Below are positions 51,828-60,685 of a DNA stretch of 64,000 nucleotides, piece by piece (position 1 is the stretch's first letter; each line of letters starts with the position of its first letter). The notes under the pieces were generated by a model that made no database searches, was not told where the DNA came from, and saw only the letters and a program-made list of their open reading frames with translations. Made by a program: the position numbers and the translations under genes. The stretch is taken from contig NZ_JANZXA010000012.1 of assembly GCF_025153475.1 (NCBI RefSeq), positions 1 to 64,000 of the forward strand. The letters run 5' to 3'. This DNA is from Novosphingobium mangrovisedimenti. GTDB taxonomy: Bacteria; Pseudomonadota; Alphaproteobacteria; Sphingomonadales; Sphingomonadaceae.

Positions 51828-53156
51828 TTGACCCGCTTCCGCACGATCCATCAGGCAAGGTCCATCGACGCCGCCACGCCGGCCTCCTGCTCCGTCATGC
51901 TCGTGGAGGACTCCGCGGCCATGGCGCTCATGCTCAAGTCGCGCATCGAGGCGGAGACCGCCTGCGAAGTGGAATGGTTCAAGACCTACGCCGAAGCCTC
52001 GCAGGCGCTTGCGCAGGACCGCCCCGGCCTGGCGGTGACTGGCATGAACCTGCCCGATGCGCCGGACGGCGAAATCATCGACCTGCTGGAGGAAGAAGGG
52101 GTCCCGACGATCCTGTTCACCGCCACGCTCAACCGCAAGGTGCGCGAACGTGCCTGCGCCGCGCATATCGTCGACTACTTCATCAAGGACGCGCAGGACA
52201 CGGTCGATCACATCATTCACACGATCCAGCGGATCACCGACGCCACCGTCGCCTCGATCCTGATCGTGGACGACAGCGAGAGCGCGCGGCTTGCCCTGGC
52301 CGACATCCTCAGCCTGCAAAACTACCGAATCCACCAGGCCGGATGCGGCGAGGAAGCGCTCGCGGCGCTCAGGGCGCACGACGACATCCAGCTCGTCGTC
52401 ACCGATTTCCACATGCCCGACATGGACGGCCAGGAACTGACCCGCCGTATCCGCGCCGCCTATCCACCCGAACAGGTCCGCATCATCGGCATCTCCGCCA
52501 GTTCGGACCCGTTCCTCTCGGCCGCGCTCATCAAGGCGGGCGCATCGGACTTCGTCTATCGCCCCTATATCGCCGAAGAAGTGAAGTGCCGGATCTCGAG
52601 CAACATCGAGACGCTGAGCCACATGCGACGGCTGCGGTTCCTCGCCGAGCGGGACTTCCTGACCGGCATGTACAACCGCCGGGCCTTCTTCGAGAAGGCG
52701 CAGAGCCAGCTCGCCCGGCTGCGCAAGCAGGGCGGCAGCGCATCGCTCGCCATCCTTGACATCGACCACTTCAAGAAAGTGAACGACGGCTACGGCCACG
52801 ACGTCGGCGATCAGGTGATCCAGATGGTGGCCAAGGCGGTGCAGGCCGTGCTGGCGCGCCACAAGTGCCTGTCGGCCCGCCTCGGCGGCGAGGAATTCGT
52901 GCTCCTGCTGGCCGACATGACCAGCGACGAGGCCGTCGCCGTCTGCGAAGAGGTCCGCCGCACCATCGAAGAAGCCGTGGTGCCGCACAACGCGGTGAAA
53001 CTGCGGGTTACCGCCTCGATCGGTATCGCGCTGATCCAGCCGGACGAAGCGCTCGACAACAATCTCAACGCCGCCGACCAGATGCTCTACATGGCCAAGG
53101 AACAGGGCCGCAACCGCATCTGCACCGACGCCGTCTTCTATCGCACGGCGTCGTAG
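51828..53156 (+). CDS. PleD-like response regulator with two receiver domains and a GGDEF output
   Basis: The 442-residue protein starts at TTG, 5 bases after AAAGGAG. Receiver 1 (residues 24-145) has Gly72 where the phospho-acceptor Asp is expected (VTGMNLPD). Receiver 2 (about 145-270) is intact with Asp193 (VTDFHMPDMDG). The GGDEF domain follows, with DFLTGMYNRRAFFEKA, LDIDHFKKVNDGYGHDVGD and GGEEF at 353-357. This layout matches Caulobacter PleD, where phosphorylation drives dimerisation and cyclic di-GMP synthesis. No partner kinase is in the window. Confidence 0.92.
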   Translation: MTRFRTIHQARSIDAATPASCSVMLVEDSAAMALMLKSRIEAETACEVEWFKTYAEASQALAQDRPGLAVTGMNLPDAPDGEIIDLLEEEGVPTILFTATLNRKVRERACAAHIVDYFIKDAQDTVDHIIHTIQRITDATVASILIVDDSESARLALADILSLQNYRIHQAGCGEEALAALRAHDDIQLVVTDFHMPDMDGQELTRRIRAAYPPEQVRIIGISASSDPFLSAALIKAGASDFVYRPYIAEEVKCRISSNIETLSHMRRLRFLAERDFLTGMYNRRAFFEKAQSQLARLRKQGGSASLAILDIDHFKKVNDGYGHDVGDQVIQMVAKAVQAVLARHKCLSARLGGEEFVLLLADMTSDEAVAVCEEVRRTIEEAVVPHNAVKLRVTASIGIALIQPDEALDNNLNAADQMLYMAKEQGRNRICTDAVFYRTAS

Positions 53157-53157
53157 G

Positions 53158-53183
53158 ACGTCCTCCCCGCGCGGGGAGGACGT
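53158..53183. terminator. Perfect palindrome between convergent genes (bidirectional terminator or solo repeat hairpin)
   Basis: ACGTCCTCCCCGC is followed at once by its exact inverse, giving a 26-base perfect palindrome 2 bases after the regulator's stop. Its CCTCCCC...GGGGAGG core equals the end hairpin of the three-hairpin repeats at 12508, 24028 and 60686, so it may be a single-hairpin relic of that family. It has no clear T run. Confidence 0.5.
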
Positions 53184-53197
53184 TCGCCAGGCTTACG

Positions 53198-54457
53198 TTA
53201 CGCGGCGGCGTCGAGCCCGTAGGCGGTGTGCAGCACGCGCACGGCCAGTTCGGTCTCGTCGGCATCGATCAGCACCGAAACCTTGATCTCGCTGGTGGAG
53301 ATGGCGAGGATATTGATCCCGCGGTCCGCCAGCGTCTTGAACATGGTGCTGGCAACACCCGCGTGGCTGCGCATGCCCACGCCCACGACGCTGATCTTGG
53401 CGACATTGGCATCGGAAATCATGCGGAAGTAGCCGATCGCTTCCTTGCGCTCCTCCAGCATCGCCAACGCACGGGCCAGATCGGCCTGCGGCACCGTGAA
53501 GGTGACGTCGGTCTCGCCCTTGTCCTTGGCGACATTCTGGATAATCATGTCGACGTTGATGTTCGCTTCGGCCAGCGGCGCGAAGATCGAGGCGACCGCG
53601 CCCGGACGGTCGGGCACGCGGGTAAGGGTAACCTTCGCCTCGTTCTTGTCGGCGGCGATACCGGTGATCAGCTGGCGTTCCATGTCGCTTCCTTCGAGTT
53701 CTTCGTCGCTGACGATCATCGTTCCGGGCAGGGTGTCGGCGGCCGGCGCGGTCTCGTCGATGAACGAAGAGAGCACCTGCACGCGCACGCCTTCCTTCAT
53801 GGCGAGCGAGACCGAGCGGGTCTGCAGCACCTTCGAGCCGACCGAGGCCAGCTCGAGCATTTCCTCGTACGTGACGAGCGGCAGCTTGCGCGCCTTGGCC
53901 ACGATGCGCGGATCGGTGGTGTAGACGCCGTCGACGTCGGTGTAGATGTCGCAGCGCTCCGCCTTCACGGCAGCGGCGACCGCCACGGCCGAGGTATCCG
54001 AGCCGCCGCGGCCCAGCGTCGTTACCCGGCCTTCCGGCGCGAGCCCCTGGAAGCCGGGGATCACCGCGATCTCGCCCGCGGCCATCGAGGCCAGCAGCGC
54101 TTCGGAATCGATGTCTTCGATACGGGCCTTGGCATGGGCATTGTCCGTCTTGATCGGGAGCTGCCAGCCCAGCCACGAGCGGGCCTTGCAGCCCATCGCC
54201 TGCAGGGTCAGCGCGAGTAGGCCGGACGTGACCTGTTCGCCCGCGGCCACGACCACGTCGTATTCGGCAGGATCGTAAAGGGCATTCGCCTCCCGGCAGA
54301 AGTTCACGAGGCGGTCGGTCTCGCCGGCCATGGCCGAAACCACCACGGCGACTTCGTGCCCGGCTTCCTGCTGGCGTTTGACGATACCCGCCACGCGCCG
54401 GATGCGCTCGGTCCCGGCCATCGAGGTGCCGCCGAATTTCATCACGATACGTGCCAA
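53198..54457 (-). CDS. lysC: Aspartate kinase
   Basis: This enzyme phosphorylates aspartate, the first step to lysine, threonine, methionine and diaminopimelate. The 419-residue protein begins at TTG with MARIVMKFGGTSMAG and contains the kinase domain (IPGFQGL, TLGRGGSDTSAVAVAAAVKAERCDIYTDVDGVYTTDP). Tandem C-terminal ACT domains (LTRVPDRPGAVASIFAPLAEANINVDM, VGVGMRSHAGVASTMFKTLADRGINI) bind effector amino acids. It is divergent from ubiG across 84 bases, an order conserved in many alphaproteobacteria. Confidence 0.96.
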   Translation of the reverse strand: MARIVMKFGGTSMAGTERIRRVAGIVKRQQEAGHEVAVVVSAMAGETDRLVNFCREANALYDPAEYDVVVAAGEQVTSGLLALTLQAMGCKARSWLGWQLPIKTDNAHAKARIEDIDSEALLASMAAGEIAVIPGFQGLAPEGRVTTLGRGGSDTSAVAVAAAVKAERCDIYTDVDGVYTTDPRIVAKARKLPLVTYEEMLELASVGSKVLQTRSVSLAMKEGVRVQVLSSFIDETAPAADTLPGTMIVSDEELEGSDMERQLITGIAADKNEAKVTLTRVPDRPGAVASIFAPLAEANINVDMIIQNVAKDKGETDVTFTVPQADLARALAMLEERKEAIGYFRMISDANVAKISVVGVGMRSHAGVASTMFKTLADRGINILAISTSEIKVSVLIDADETELAVRVLHTAYGLDAAA

Positions 54458-54541
54458 GGTGCCAATGCTCCCGGTGTCGATTGCTGCGCGTGCTCAAAGA
54501 CGCGTGTGGATAAGAGTCGGGCGCGCTGTTAGGGGGGACTC

Positions 54542-55273
54542 ATGGACAATGCAACTGCGACGATCGATCCGAAGGAGGCGGCACATTTCGGCGCGCTGGC
54601 GGCCGACTGGTGGGACCCGAAGGGTTCCTCGGCCATGCTGCACAAGCTCAACCCGGTACGCCTGGCCTTCATCCGCGATTCAATCGATGCCCATTTCGCA
54701 ACGGATTCAGGCACGCTGCGGCGCCCCCTTTCCGGCAAGCGCGCGCTCGATGCCGGCTGCGGTGCCGGCCTGCTGTGCGAGCCGCTCGCCCGGCTGGGCG
54801 CCCAAGTGACCGGCGTCGACGCCGCGCCCGAGAACATCGCCGCCGCACGCGCCCATGCCGATGCCATGGGCCTTGCCATCGACTATCGGCAGGGCGAACT
54901 GGGCGCCATGGACCTTTCCGGGTTCGATCTCGTCTGTTCGCTCGAAGTGATCGAACACGTGACCGACAAGGCCGCCTTCCTCGCAAGCCTTGCCGCGGCG
55001 CTGTCACCCGAAGGCCTGATGATCCTATCGTGCCCCAACCGCACGCCGCAATCGCGCCTGCTGCTTGTGGAGGCGGCCGAACGGCTCGGGCAGGTGCCGC
55101 GCGGCACGCATGACTGGAAGCAGTTCGTCACCCCCGCCGAACTCGCCGAGCTGGCCGAAGCGGCCGGGCTGTCGCTCGGCGAGCCGAAGGGCATCAGCTG
55201 GTCGCCCGCGCAGGGTCTGCACCTCTCGGACGATCTCTCGCTCAACTATATCGTGACGGCACAAAGAGCGTAA
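54542..55273 (+). CDS. ubiG: Ubiquinone biosynthesis O-methyltransferase
   Basis: This enzyme methylates the 2-polyprenyl-6-hydroxyphenol and 3-demethylubiquinone steps of ubiquinone synthesis with SAM. The 243-residue protein has the UbiG-typical start (KEAAHFGALAADWWDPKGSSAMLHKLNPVRLAFIRD), SAM motif I LDAGCGAGLLCEPLARLGA, and GVDAAPENI and EVIEHVTDKAAFL regions. A GGGGG run precedes the ATG. It is divergent from lysC and 13 bases before a membrane protein gene that may be co-transcribed. Confidence 0.96.
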   Translation: MDNATATIDPKEAAHFGALAADWWDPKGSSAMLHKLNPVRLAFIRDSIDAHFATDSGTLRRPLSGKRALDAGCGAGLLCEPLARLGAQVTGVDAAPENIAAARAHADAMGLAIDYRQGELGAMDLSGFDLVCSLEVIEHVTDKAAFLASLAAALSPEGLMILSCPNRTPQSRLLLVEAAERLGQVPRGTHDWKQFVTPAELAELAEAAGLSLGEPKGISWSPAQGLHLSDDLSLNYIVTAQRA

Positions 55274-55286
55274 AGCCCGCATACCG

Positions 55287-56501
55287 ATGGACACCGCAAT
55301 CGAAATAGCCATGGCGGTGGCGGGCCTTGCCGTTGCTGCGCTGCTCTTCTGGCCGCGCGTCGCGCGTGCCAAGCTATGGCGCGCCACGGTCACGCCGCTG
55401 GCCTCGATCATCGGCAGCGGATTCCTGATCCTGGGCCCCATTCTCACCGATGCCTTCGGCTCCTGGGCGATCCTCGCGATGGGCGCGCTTTGCCTGGTGG
55501 GCTACCTGTTCGGCGCGGCGATCCGCTACAACATCGAGCGCCTCGACGAGCCCGACCTCGACACTGCCCTGGCTGATCGTCTCGAAGTCATTTCGAGCTG
55601 GGCACTGGCCTTCGCCTACGTGATTTCTGTCGCCTACTACCTCAACCTGTTCGGCGCCTTTGCCGCACGCATCTTCGGCGCGCCCTCCGAACTGCTAGGC
55701 CGCCTGATCACCACCGGCGCCTATCTGCTCATCCTCGGCGCGGGCCTGACCAAAGGCTTCTCGCTGCTGGAGCGGATGGAACAGCTCACGGTCTCGATCA
55801 AGCTGATCGTCATCGCCGCCCTGATCGCCGCGCTGACCATCCATGCCGGGGCCGAGTGGGAAGACCACAATCTTGCCGAAAGCGGCATGGTATTGGGGAT
55901 GACCGGGTCGATCCAGCTCCTGTTCGGACTGATCGTCACGGTCCAGGGGTTCGAGACCTCGCGCTATCTCGGCAGGTACTATTCCGCCACCGAACGGCAG
56001 GAATCGATGCGCATCTCGCAATGGATCGCAACCGGCATCTATCTCGTCTACGTCGTGCTCCTCACGGTCAGTTTCGAGAGCGGCACCTTCGCGCTGGACG
56101 AAACGGCGATCATCGACCTGATGCGCACTGTCTCGGTGGTCCTCGGCCCGCTGCTGATCCTCGCCGCCCTGAGCGCGCAGTTCAGCGCGGCCGTGGCCGA
56201 CACCAATGGCTCGGGCGGCCTGTTCTGCGAACTCACCGGCGGGCGCATGGGCCCGAAGATGACGTATGTCGGCCTCGTCGGCGCGGGCCTTGCCCTCACC
56301 TGGCTGGCCGACGTGTTCGAGATCGTCAGCCTCGCCAGCCGCGCCTTCGCCTTCTACTACGCGCTGCAGAGCGCACTGGCCGGGATCCGCGCATGGTACG
56401 GCGGCGCTCCGGGCGGACGTTTCCAGCGCTGCTTCGGATTCGCCTTCCTGACCGTGCTCGGCCTTGCCGCCGCGCTGTTCGGCGCGCCGGTGGAGGGATA
56501 G
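55287..56501 (+). CDS. Polytopic membrane protein, APC-like, unknown function
   Basis: The 404-residue protein has about 10-11 hydrophobic segments. They include AMAVAGLAVAALLFW, LASIIGSGFLILGPILT, WALAFAYVISVAYYLNLFGAF, SIQLLFGLIVTVQGF and VSVVLGPLLILAALSAQFSAAVADT. The glycine-rich first helices and the broken-helix look resemble APC-superfamily transporters, but no substrate motif is recognised. It follows ubiG by 13 bases. The 110 bases after it hold nothing recognised. Confidence 0.75.
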   Translation: MDTAIEIAMAVAGLAVAALLFWPRVARAKLWRATVTPLASIIGSGFLILGPILTDAFGSWAILAMGALCLVGYLFGAAIRYNIERLDEPDLDTALADRLEVISSWALAFAYVISVAYYLNLFGAFAARIFGAPSELLGRLITTGAYLLILGAGLTKGFSLLERMEQLTVSIKLIVIAALIAALTIHAGAEWEDHNLAESGMVLGMTGSIQLLFGLIVTVQGFETSRYLGRYYSATERQESMRISQWIATGIYLVYVVLLTVSFESGTFALDETAIIDLMRTVSVVLGPLLILAALSAQFSAAVADTNGSGGLFCELTGGRMGPKMTYVGLVGAGLALTWLADVFEIVSLASRAFAFYYALQSALAGIRAWYGGAPGGRFQRCFGFAFLTVLGLAAALFGAPVEG

Positions 56502-56611
56502 TCGGCGCCCAGTACCCGTAGCAGTACCCGCATGGGAACTATCGCGCCTCACCGCTTCGCGTGACACTCCTCGCAAAACCGGCCGGAACAGGCCGAAACG
56601 GGAGAGAAGGC

Positions 56612-57667
56612 ATGGACAAGCTGCGCGTCATCCAGTGGACCACGGGCAAAGTCGGCAAGCTGAGCATGCGCGGCGTGCTCGATGATCCCCATCTCGATCT
56701 CGTCGGGGTCTATGCCTATTCGGACGACAAGTGCGGCACCGATGCCGGCACGCTGTGCGGCCGGCCGGAAACCGTGACGGGGATCAAGGCCACCCACGAT
56801 GTCGACGCACTGCTCGCGCTGGGTGCGGACAGCGTGCTCTACACCCCGTTCGAAGCCGATCTCGATCATATCGTGACACTGCTCGAAGCGGGTCTCGACG
56901 TGGTCAGCACCAACTTGCTGATGAACCTCGGCGGGGTTCGCGGCGACGTGCGCGAAAGGCTCGAGGCGGCCTGCGCGACAGGCAACAGCTCGTTCTACGT
57001 CACCGGGATCAACCCGGGCTGGATCAACGCCGTGCTGGTCTCCCTGACCGCGCCCACGCGCAACGTCACGTCCATTTCGCTCACCGAATCGGCGGACTGC
57101 TCGGTCTACGAATCGGTCGAGACCTGGGGGTTCCTGGGCATGGGCGAGCCGGGCGGCGCCACGCCCGCGCTGGTGGAACGCGCGCATACCTGGTTGATCA
57201 TGTTCAAGGACGTGGTCCAGCGTATCGGCGAGGCCATCGGCGTCACCTTCGACGACATCGAATTCTTCTGCGAATACGCCACCGCCGCCGAGAAGGTGGA
57301 CCTGGGCTGGTTCTGCATGGAAAAGGGCACCAACGCCGCGCTGCGCGGTGGCTGGAACGGCAAGGTGGGCGGAAGGACCGTCACCAACCTTACCGTGATA
57401 TGGTACCTGACGAAGACGCTCGCCGAGGGGTGGGACCTCGACGACGATCAGTACCACCTCGTCATCGACGGCGAACCGCATATCGACATGCGCATGCGCT
57501 TCACCCCGCCAAAGCATTGGGGCAACCACGAGTGGGACACGATGACGGCCATGCCCGCGGTCAATGCGCTGCACCAGATCAGGGCCGCGCGGCCCGGCGT
57601 GCTGGGCCTTCTCGACGTCGGCCTGCCGCATGCCCCGGTCGGCGACTGGATCAGGGCGCGCGGCTGA
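56612..57667 (+). CDS. Dihydrodipicolinate reductase-like NAD(P)-binding protein
   Basis: The 351-residue protein has an N-terminal Rossmann fold (RVIQWTTGKVGKLSMRGVL, then LVGVYAYSDDKCGTDAG), a nucleotide strand DSVLYTP and VVSTNLL, and a large C-terminal domain with TGINPGWINAVL. It resembles the N-terminal domain of dihydrodipicolinate reductase and 2,4-diaminopentanoate dehydrogenase, but exceeds DapB length (about 270) and lacks its clear signature. A role in catabolic amine or acid dehydrogenation is possible. ATG 56612 has GAGAAGG upstream. It is convergent with the NR kinase gene. Confidence 0.8.
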   Translation: MDKLRVIQWTTGKVGKLSMRGVLDDPHLDLVGVYAYSDDKCGTDAGTLCGRPETVTGIKATHDVDALLALGADSVLYTPFEADLDHIVTLLEAGLDVVSTNLLMNLGGVRGDVRERLEAACATGNSSFYVTGINPGWINAVLVSLTAPTRNVTSISLTESADCSVYESVETWGFLGMGEPGGATPALVERAHTWLIMFKDVVQRIGEAIGVTFDDIEFFCEYATAAEKVDLGWFCMEKGTNAALRGGWNGKVGGRTVTNLTVIWYLTKTLAEGWDLDDDQYHLVIDGEPHIDMRMRFTPPKHWGNHEWDTMTAMPAVNALHQIRAARPGVLGLLDVGLPHAPVGDWIRARG

Positions 57668-57677
57668 AGCCGACGCT

Positions 57678-58184
57678 TCAGGCCGGGGCGCCGAGCAGGT
57701 CCGCGATCGCCGCCCGCGCCTGCGCCTCGCGTTCTTCCCAGTGCCCGGAAACAGGGACGAAGGGCACGCCCGCCCGCACCAACATCTCCTCGGCCAGCGC
57801 GGCAAAGCGGGCGCGTTCCGCGTCTCCGCCGAAAAGCCGGGTGCCATCCGCAAGCCAAGGCACGTCGGGCGCGAAGAGCAGGTAGAGGTCTGCCTTGGGA
57901 TATTCGAGCAGCGACGGCGGCACTTCGCCAAACAGCATCTGTGCCCAGGCCGCCGTCATCAGCTGGTCGGTATCGAGCACCAGTAGCGGCGGTGCGCCCG
58001 CCATGGCCCTGCGGTTCTCTTCCGCCTGCCCTTCGGCGATCGCCAGCAGGTCCGCCATGGTCAGGTCGGTACCGCGCTCCTCGCAATACGTGCGCCCGTA
58101 CTCGGGCACCCAAGGATAGCCGAGCTTGCCCGCCAGCACCGACTTGCCAGTACATTCCGCCCCGTGCAGGCATACCGACTTCAT
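57678..58184 (-). CDS. Ribosylnicotinamide kinase (stand-alone NadR kinase-like domain)
   Basis: The 168-residue P-loop kinase matches the C-terminal kinase domain of NadR, with CLHGAECTGKSVLAGKL as the Walker A loop and PEYGRTYCEERG and VLDTDQLMTAAW as substrate and Mg segments. The NadR DNA-binding and adenylyltransferase parts are absent. It would phosphorylate nicotinamide riboside to NMN in the cytoplasm. Its start overlaps the PnuC stop by 4 bases (ATGA), which supports that role since PnuC imports the same substrate. Confidence 0.9.
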   Translation of the reverse strand: MKSVCLHGAECTGKSVLAGKLGYPWVPEYGRTYCEERGTDLTMADLLAIAEGQAEENRRAMAGAPPLLVLDTDQLMTAAWAQMLFGEVPPSLLEYPKADLYLLFAPDVPWLADGTRLFGGDAERARFAALAEEMLVRAGVPFVPVSGHWEEREAQARAAIADLLGAPA

Positions 58185-58792
58185 GCGATCTGGACGGTGC
58201 CCTTCGGCCCGGACTTCGCGGAATGGACCCATTCCTTGAGGCCCAGCAGCGACATCACCAGCATGCCGCCGTAGAGCCCGGCCGTCGGGTGCAGGCCGCG
58301 GTTGATGTAAAGCCCGATCGCGGCCACGTCGATCACGATCCACAACACCCAGTTCTCGATCCGGCGGAACGCCAGCAGGATCTGGGCCGAAACGCTCGCA
58401 CCGGTAATCGCGGCATCGGCATAAGGCATCGCGGCATCGGTGAAGCGGTGCATGACCCATCCGAGATTGAGGCTGATCGCGGCAGTCGCCAGCAACCACA
58501 CGGCGCGGCTCATGTTGTCGAGCCAGCGCACCGGAACCCGGTCCGGATGGTCCGGGTCCTCGCCGCCGGTCTTGTACCACAGCCACCAGCCCCAGGCCTG
58601 CGCGAGAATGAAGAACACCTGCAGCATGGCCTCGCCGTAGAGGCGCTTTTCCCAGAACACGAAGATGTAGAGCGCCACCATCATGATCCCGAAAGGGAAG
58701 TTCCAGATGCTGCGCCAGATGAGCAGGGCGATGTTGACGACACCGAACCCGGCCGCCACCCATTCGAGCGTGGTCAGGACCTCGGGCGTCAT
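58181..58792 (-). CDS. pnuC: Nicotinamide riboside transporter PnuC
   Basis: The 203-residue inner-membrane protein has about seven helices and the PnuC hallmark aromatic cluster (WNFPFGIMMVALYIFVFWEKRLYGE, AWGWWLWYKTGG). PnuC facilitates diffusion of nicotinamide riboside, with trapping by a kinase. That kinase is encoded next, with overlapping start and stop codons. The start overlaps the upstream ArsC-like gene by 4 bases. No NadQ or NiaR operator was sought or recognised. Confidence 0.94.
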   Translation of the reverse strand: MTPEVLTTLEWVAAGFGVVNIALLIWRSIWNFPFGIMMVALYIFVFWEKRLYGEAMLQVFFILAQAWGWWLWYKTGGEDPDHPDRVPVRWLDNMSRAVWLLATAAISLNLGWVMHRFTDAAMPYADAAITGASVSAQILLAFRRIENWVLWIVIDVAAIGLYINRGLHPTAGLYGGMLVMSLLGLKEWVHSAKSGPKGTVQIA

Positions 58793-59136
58793 TTGAGAGC
58801 AGCCGTCCAGTCGGCTTCCTTGAAACCGACGAGAATACCCCCCGGATACTCCACCACCGGCCGCTTGATCGTGCTGGGACTGGCTTCCATGATCTTCACC
58901 GCCTTGGCCGCGTCGAGATCGACCTTATCGTCTTCGGGCAGCTTGCGGAAGGTCGTGCCCGCGCGGTTGAGCACCTTTTCCCAGCCGGCAGCGGCCACCC
59001 AGCGCTCCAGTTTCGCCGGATCGGCACCTTCCTTCTTGTAATCGTGGAAGGTGTAATCGAGCCCCTGCGCCTCAAGCCACTTGCGAGCCTTCTTGACGGT
59101 GTCGCAGTTGGGAATTCCGTAAAACGCGATTGTCAC
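58789..59136 (-). CDS. ArsC/Spx-family (YffB-like) reductase
   Basis: The 115-residue thioredoxin-fold protein has the N-terminal YGIPNCDTVKKARKWL with the single Cys of the ArsC/Spx family, FHDYKKEGAD, and IKRPVVEY. This matches the YffB subgroup of glutathione-dependent or unknown reductases rather than arsenate reductase proper. It starts at GTG directly after the preceding gene's TGA stop. It ends overlapping PnuC (ATGA), so it is co-translated with the nicotinamide riboside operon. Confidence 0.92.
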   Translation of the reverse strand: MTIAFYGIPNCDTVKKARKWLEAQGLDYTFHDYKKEGADPAKLERWVAAAGWEKVLNRAGTTFRKLPEDDKVDLDAAKAVKIMEASPSTIKRPVVEYPGGILVGFKEADWTAALK

Positions 59137-59445
59137 TCAAGACCCCCTTGAAAATCGGCGTACTTCGGGCTCATCGCACGAATAGTTCGCGTAGCTGTCG
59201 TAATATTCGGCCCTGCCGAGGGCCTGTACGGCGGCATGTTCGGCATGGCGCTGCCAGGCGCTCGCATGCTCCCTGCTCTCCCATTCCGAGATCGTCACCG
59301 TCTCGCCATCCTCGGCCGTGAAGCTCTTGTAGGAGACAAAACCCGGCTGCGTGCGCGCAAGATCGCCCATGCGCGCGGCGTCGGCGCGATAGGCGGCCAC
59401 GTCCATGTCTGCGCTTTTGCGACTGCGGAACACGTTCATATACAT
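59137..59445 (-). CDS. Antibiotic biosynthesis monooxygenase (ABM)-family protein
   Basis: The 102-residue protein has the ferredoxin-like dimeric alpha/beta-barrel pattern: [28 protein letters not shown], then [41 protein letters not shown] proteins include cofactorless quinol monooxygenases and heme-degrading enzymes. ATG 59445 or the internal ATG 59439 may be used, with AAGAAGG upstream. It is the first gene of the tightly packed operon with the ArsC-like, PnuC and NR kinase genes. Its relation to NAD salvage is unclear. Confidence 0.85.
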   Translation of the reverse strand: MYMNVFRSRKSADMDVAAYRADAARMGDLARTQPGFVSYKSFTAEDGETVTISEWESREHASAWQRHAEHAAVQALGRAEYYDSYANYSCDEPEVRRFSRGS

Positions 59446-59599
59446 GCGGCCTTCTTTGCCCGCAGGCACGCATTTCGACAAGTACGGTATGAACGGAGCA
59501 CCGTTTCTTGTGCGATTGATGTCTGTGCGATGTTCGCGACGGCCTCGCCGGACAGCACGGCGCTGGACAAACGGCGCATCCCGCGACAAAGCGCGAGGC

Positions 59600-60682
59600 A
59601 TGAGCGTCAACAGCTTCGGCCGTCTTTTCCGTTTCACCACCTGGGGCGAAAGCCACGGGCCGGCGATCGGCGCCGTCGTCGACGGGTGCCCCCCGGGCCT
59701 CGCCATCGACGAGAGCGCGATCCAGCCGTTCCTCGATGCGCGCCGTCCGGGCCAGTCGAAATTCACCACCCAGCGGCAGGAACCCGATCAGGTTCGTATC
59801 CTTTCGGGCGTGTTCGAGGGCCAAGACGGCGTAAGACGCACCACCGGCACCCCGATCAGCCTGATGATCGAAAACGTCGACCAGCGTTCCAAGGACTATT
59901 CGGACGTCGCCAAGGCCTATCGCCCCGGCCATGCCGACTATGCCTACGACGCCAAGTACGGTTTCCGCGACTATCGCGGCGGCGGGCGCAGCTCCGCGCG
60001 CGAGACGGCCAGCCGCGTGGCGGCAGGCGGCGTGGCGCGGCTGGTGGTGCCCGAAGTGACGATTCTCGCCTATGTCTCCGAGATCGGCGGCGATGCGATC
60101 AACATGGCGAACTTCGATGCGGCCGAGATCGGCAACAACCCGTTCTTCTGCCCCGACCCCGAAGCCGCGAAGCGCTGGGAAACGATCGTCGACAAGGCCC
60201 GCAAGGCCGGCTCCTCGGTCGGCGCGGTGGTCGAATGCGTGGCGACGGGCGTGCCCGCCGGCTGGGGCGCCCCGCTCTACGGCAAGCTCGATGCAGACCT
60301 TGCCGCCGCGATGATGGGCATCAACGCGGTCAAGGGCGTCGAGATCGGCGACGGCTTCGCCGCCGCGCGCCTGACCGGCGAGCAGAATGCCGATCCGATG
60401 CGGCCCGGCACCAATGGCCCCGCGTTCGACGCCAACCATGCGGGCGGCATCGCGGGCGGTATCTCGACCGGCCAGCCCGTGGTGGTGCGCGTGGCCTTCA
60501 AGCCGACCAGCTCGATCCTTACCCCGCAGCCGACGGTCACGCGAGAGGGTGAGGCAACCGAGCTGTTCACCAAGGGCCGCCACGACCCCTGCGTCGGCAT
60601 TCGCGGCGTGCCGGTGGTCGAGGCGATGATGGCGCTGGTGCTGGCCGATCACAAGCTGCTCCACCGGGGGCAGTGCGGGTAA
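59600..60682 (+). CDS. aroC: Chorismate synthase
   Basis: This enzyme converts 5-enolpyruvylshikimate-3-phosphate to chorismate, using reduced FMN. The 360-residue protein shows [29 protein letters not shown] (signature 1), [21 protein letters not shown] (signature 2) and [18 protein letters not shown] (signature 3). Length and order match AroC. ATG 59600 begins MSVNSFG, and the ribosome site is weak. It is divergent from the ABM operon. A three-hairpin repeat follows its stop. Confidence 0.97.
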   Translation: MSVNSFGRLFRFTTWGESHGPAIGAVVDGCPPGLAIDESAIQPFLDARRPGQSKFTTQRQEPDQVRILSGVFEGQDGVRRTTGTPISLMIENVDQRSKDYSDVAKAYRPGHADYAYDAKYGFRDYRGGGRSSARETASRVAAGGVARLVVPEVTILAYVSEIGGDAINMANFDAAEIGNNPFFCPDPEAAKRWETIVDKARKAGSSVGAVVECVATGVPAGWGAPLYGKLDADLAAAMMGINAVKGVEIGDGFAAARLTGEQNADPMRPGTNGPAFDANHAGGIAGGISTGQPVVVRVAFKPTSSILTPQPTVTREGEATELFTKGRHDPCVGIRGVPVVEAMMALVLADHKLLHRGQCG

Positions 60683-60685
60683 GCA

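Noticed and set aside
58789..59136. Arsenate reductase involved in arsenic resistance
   Set aside because: The sequence fits the YffB/Spx-like subgroup, and no arsR, arsB or other arsenic gene is nearby.
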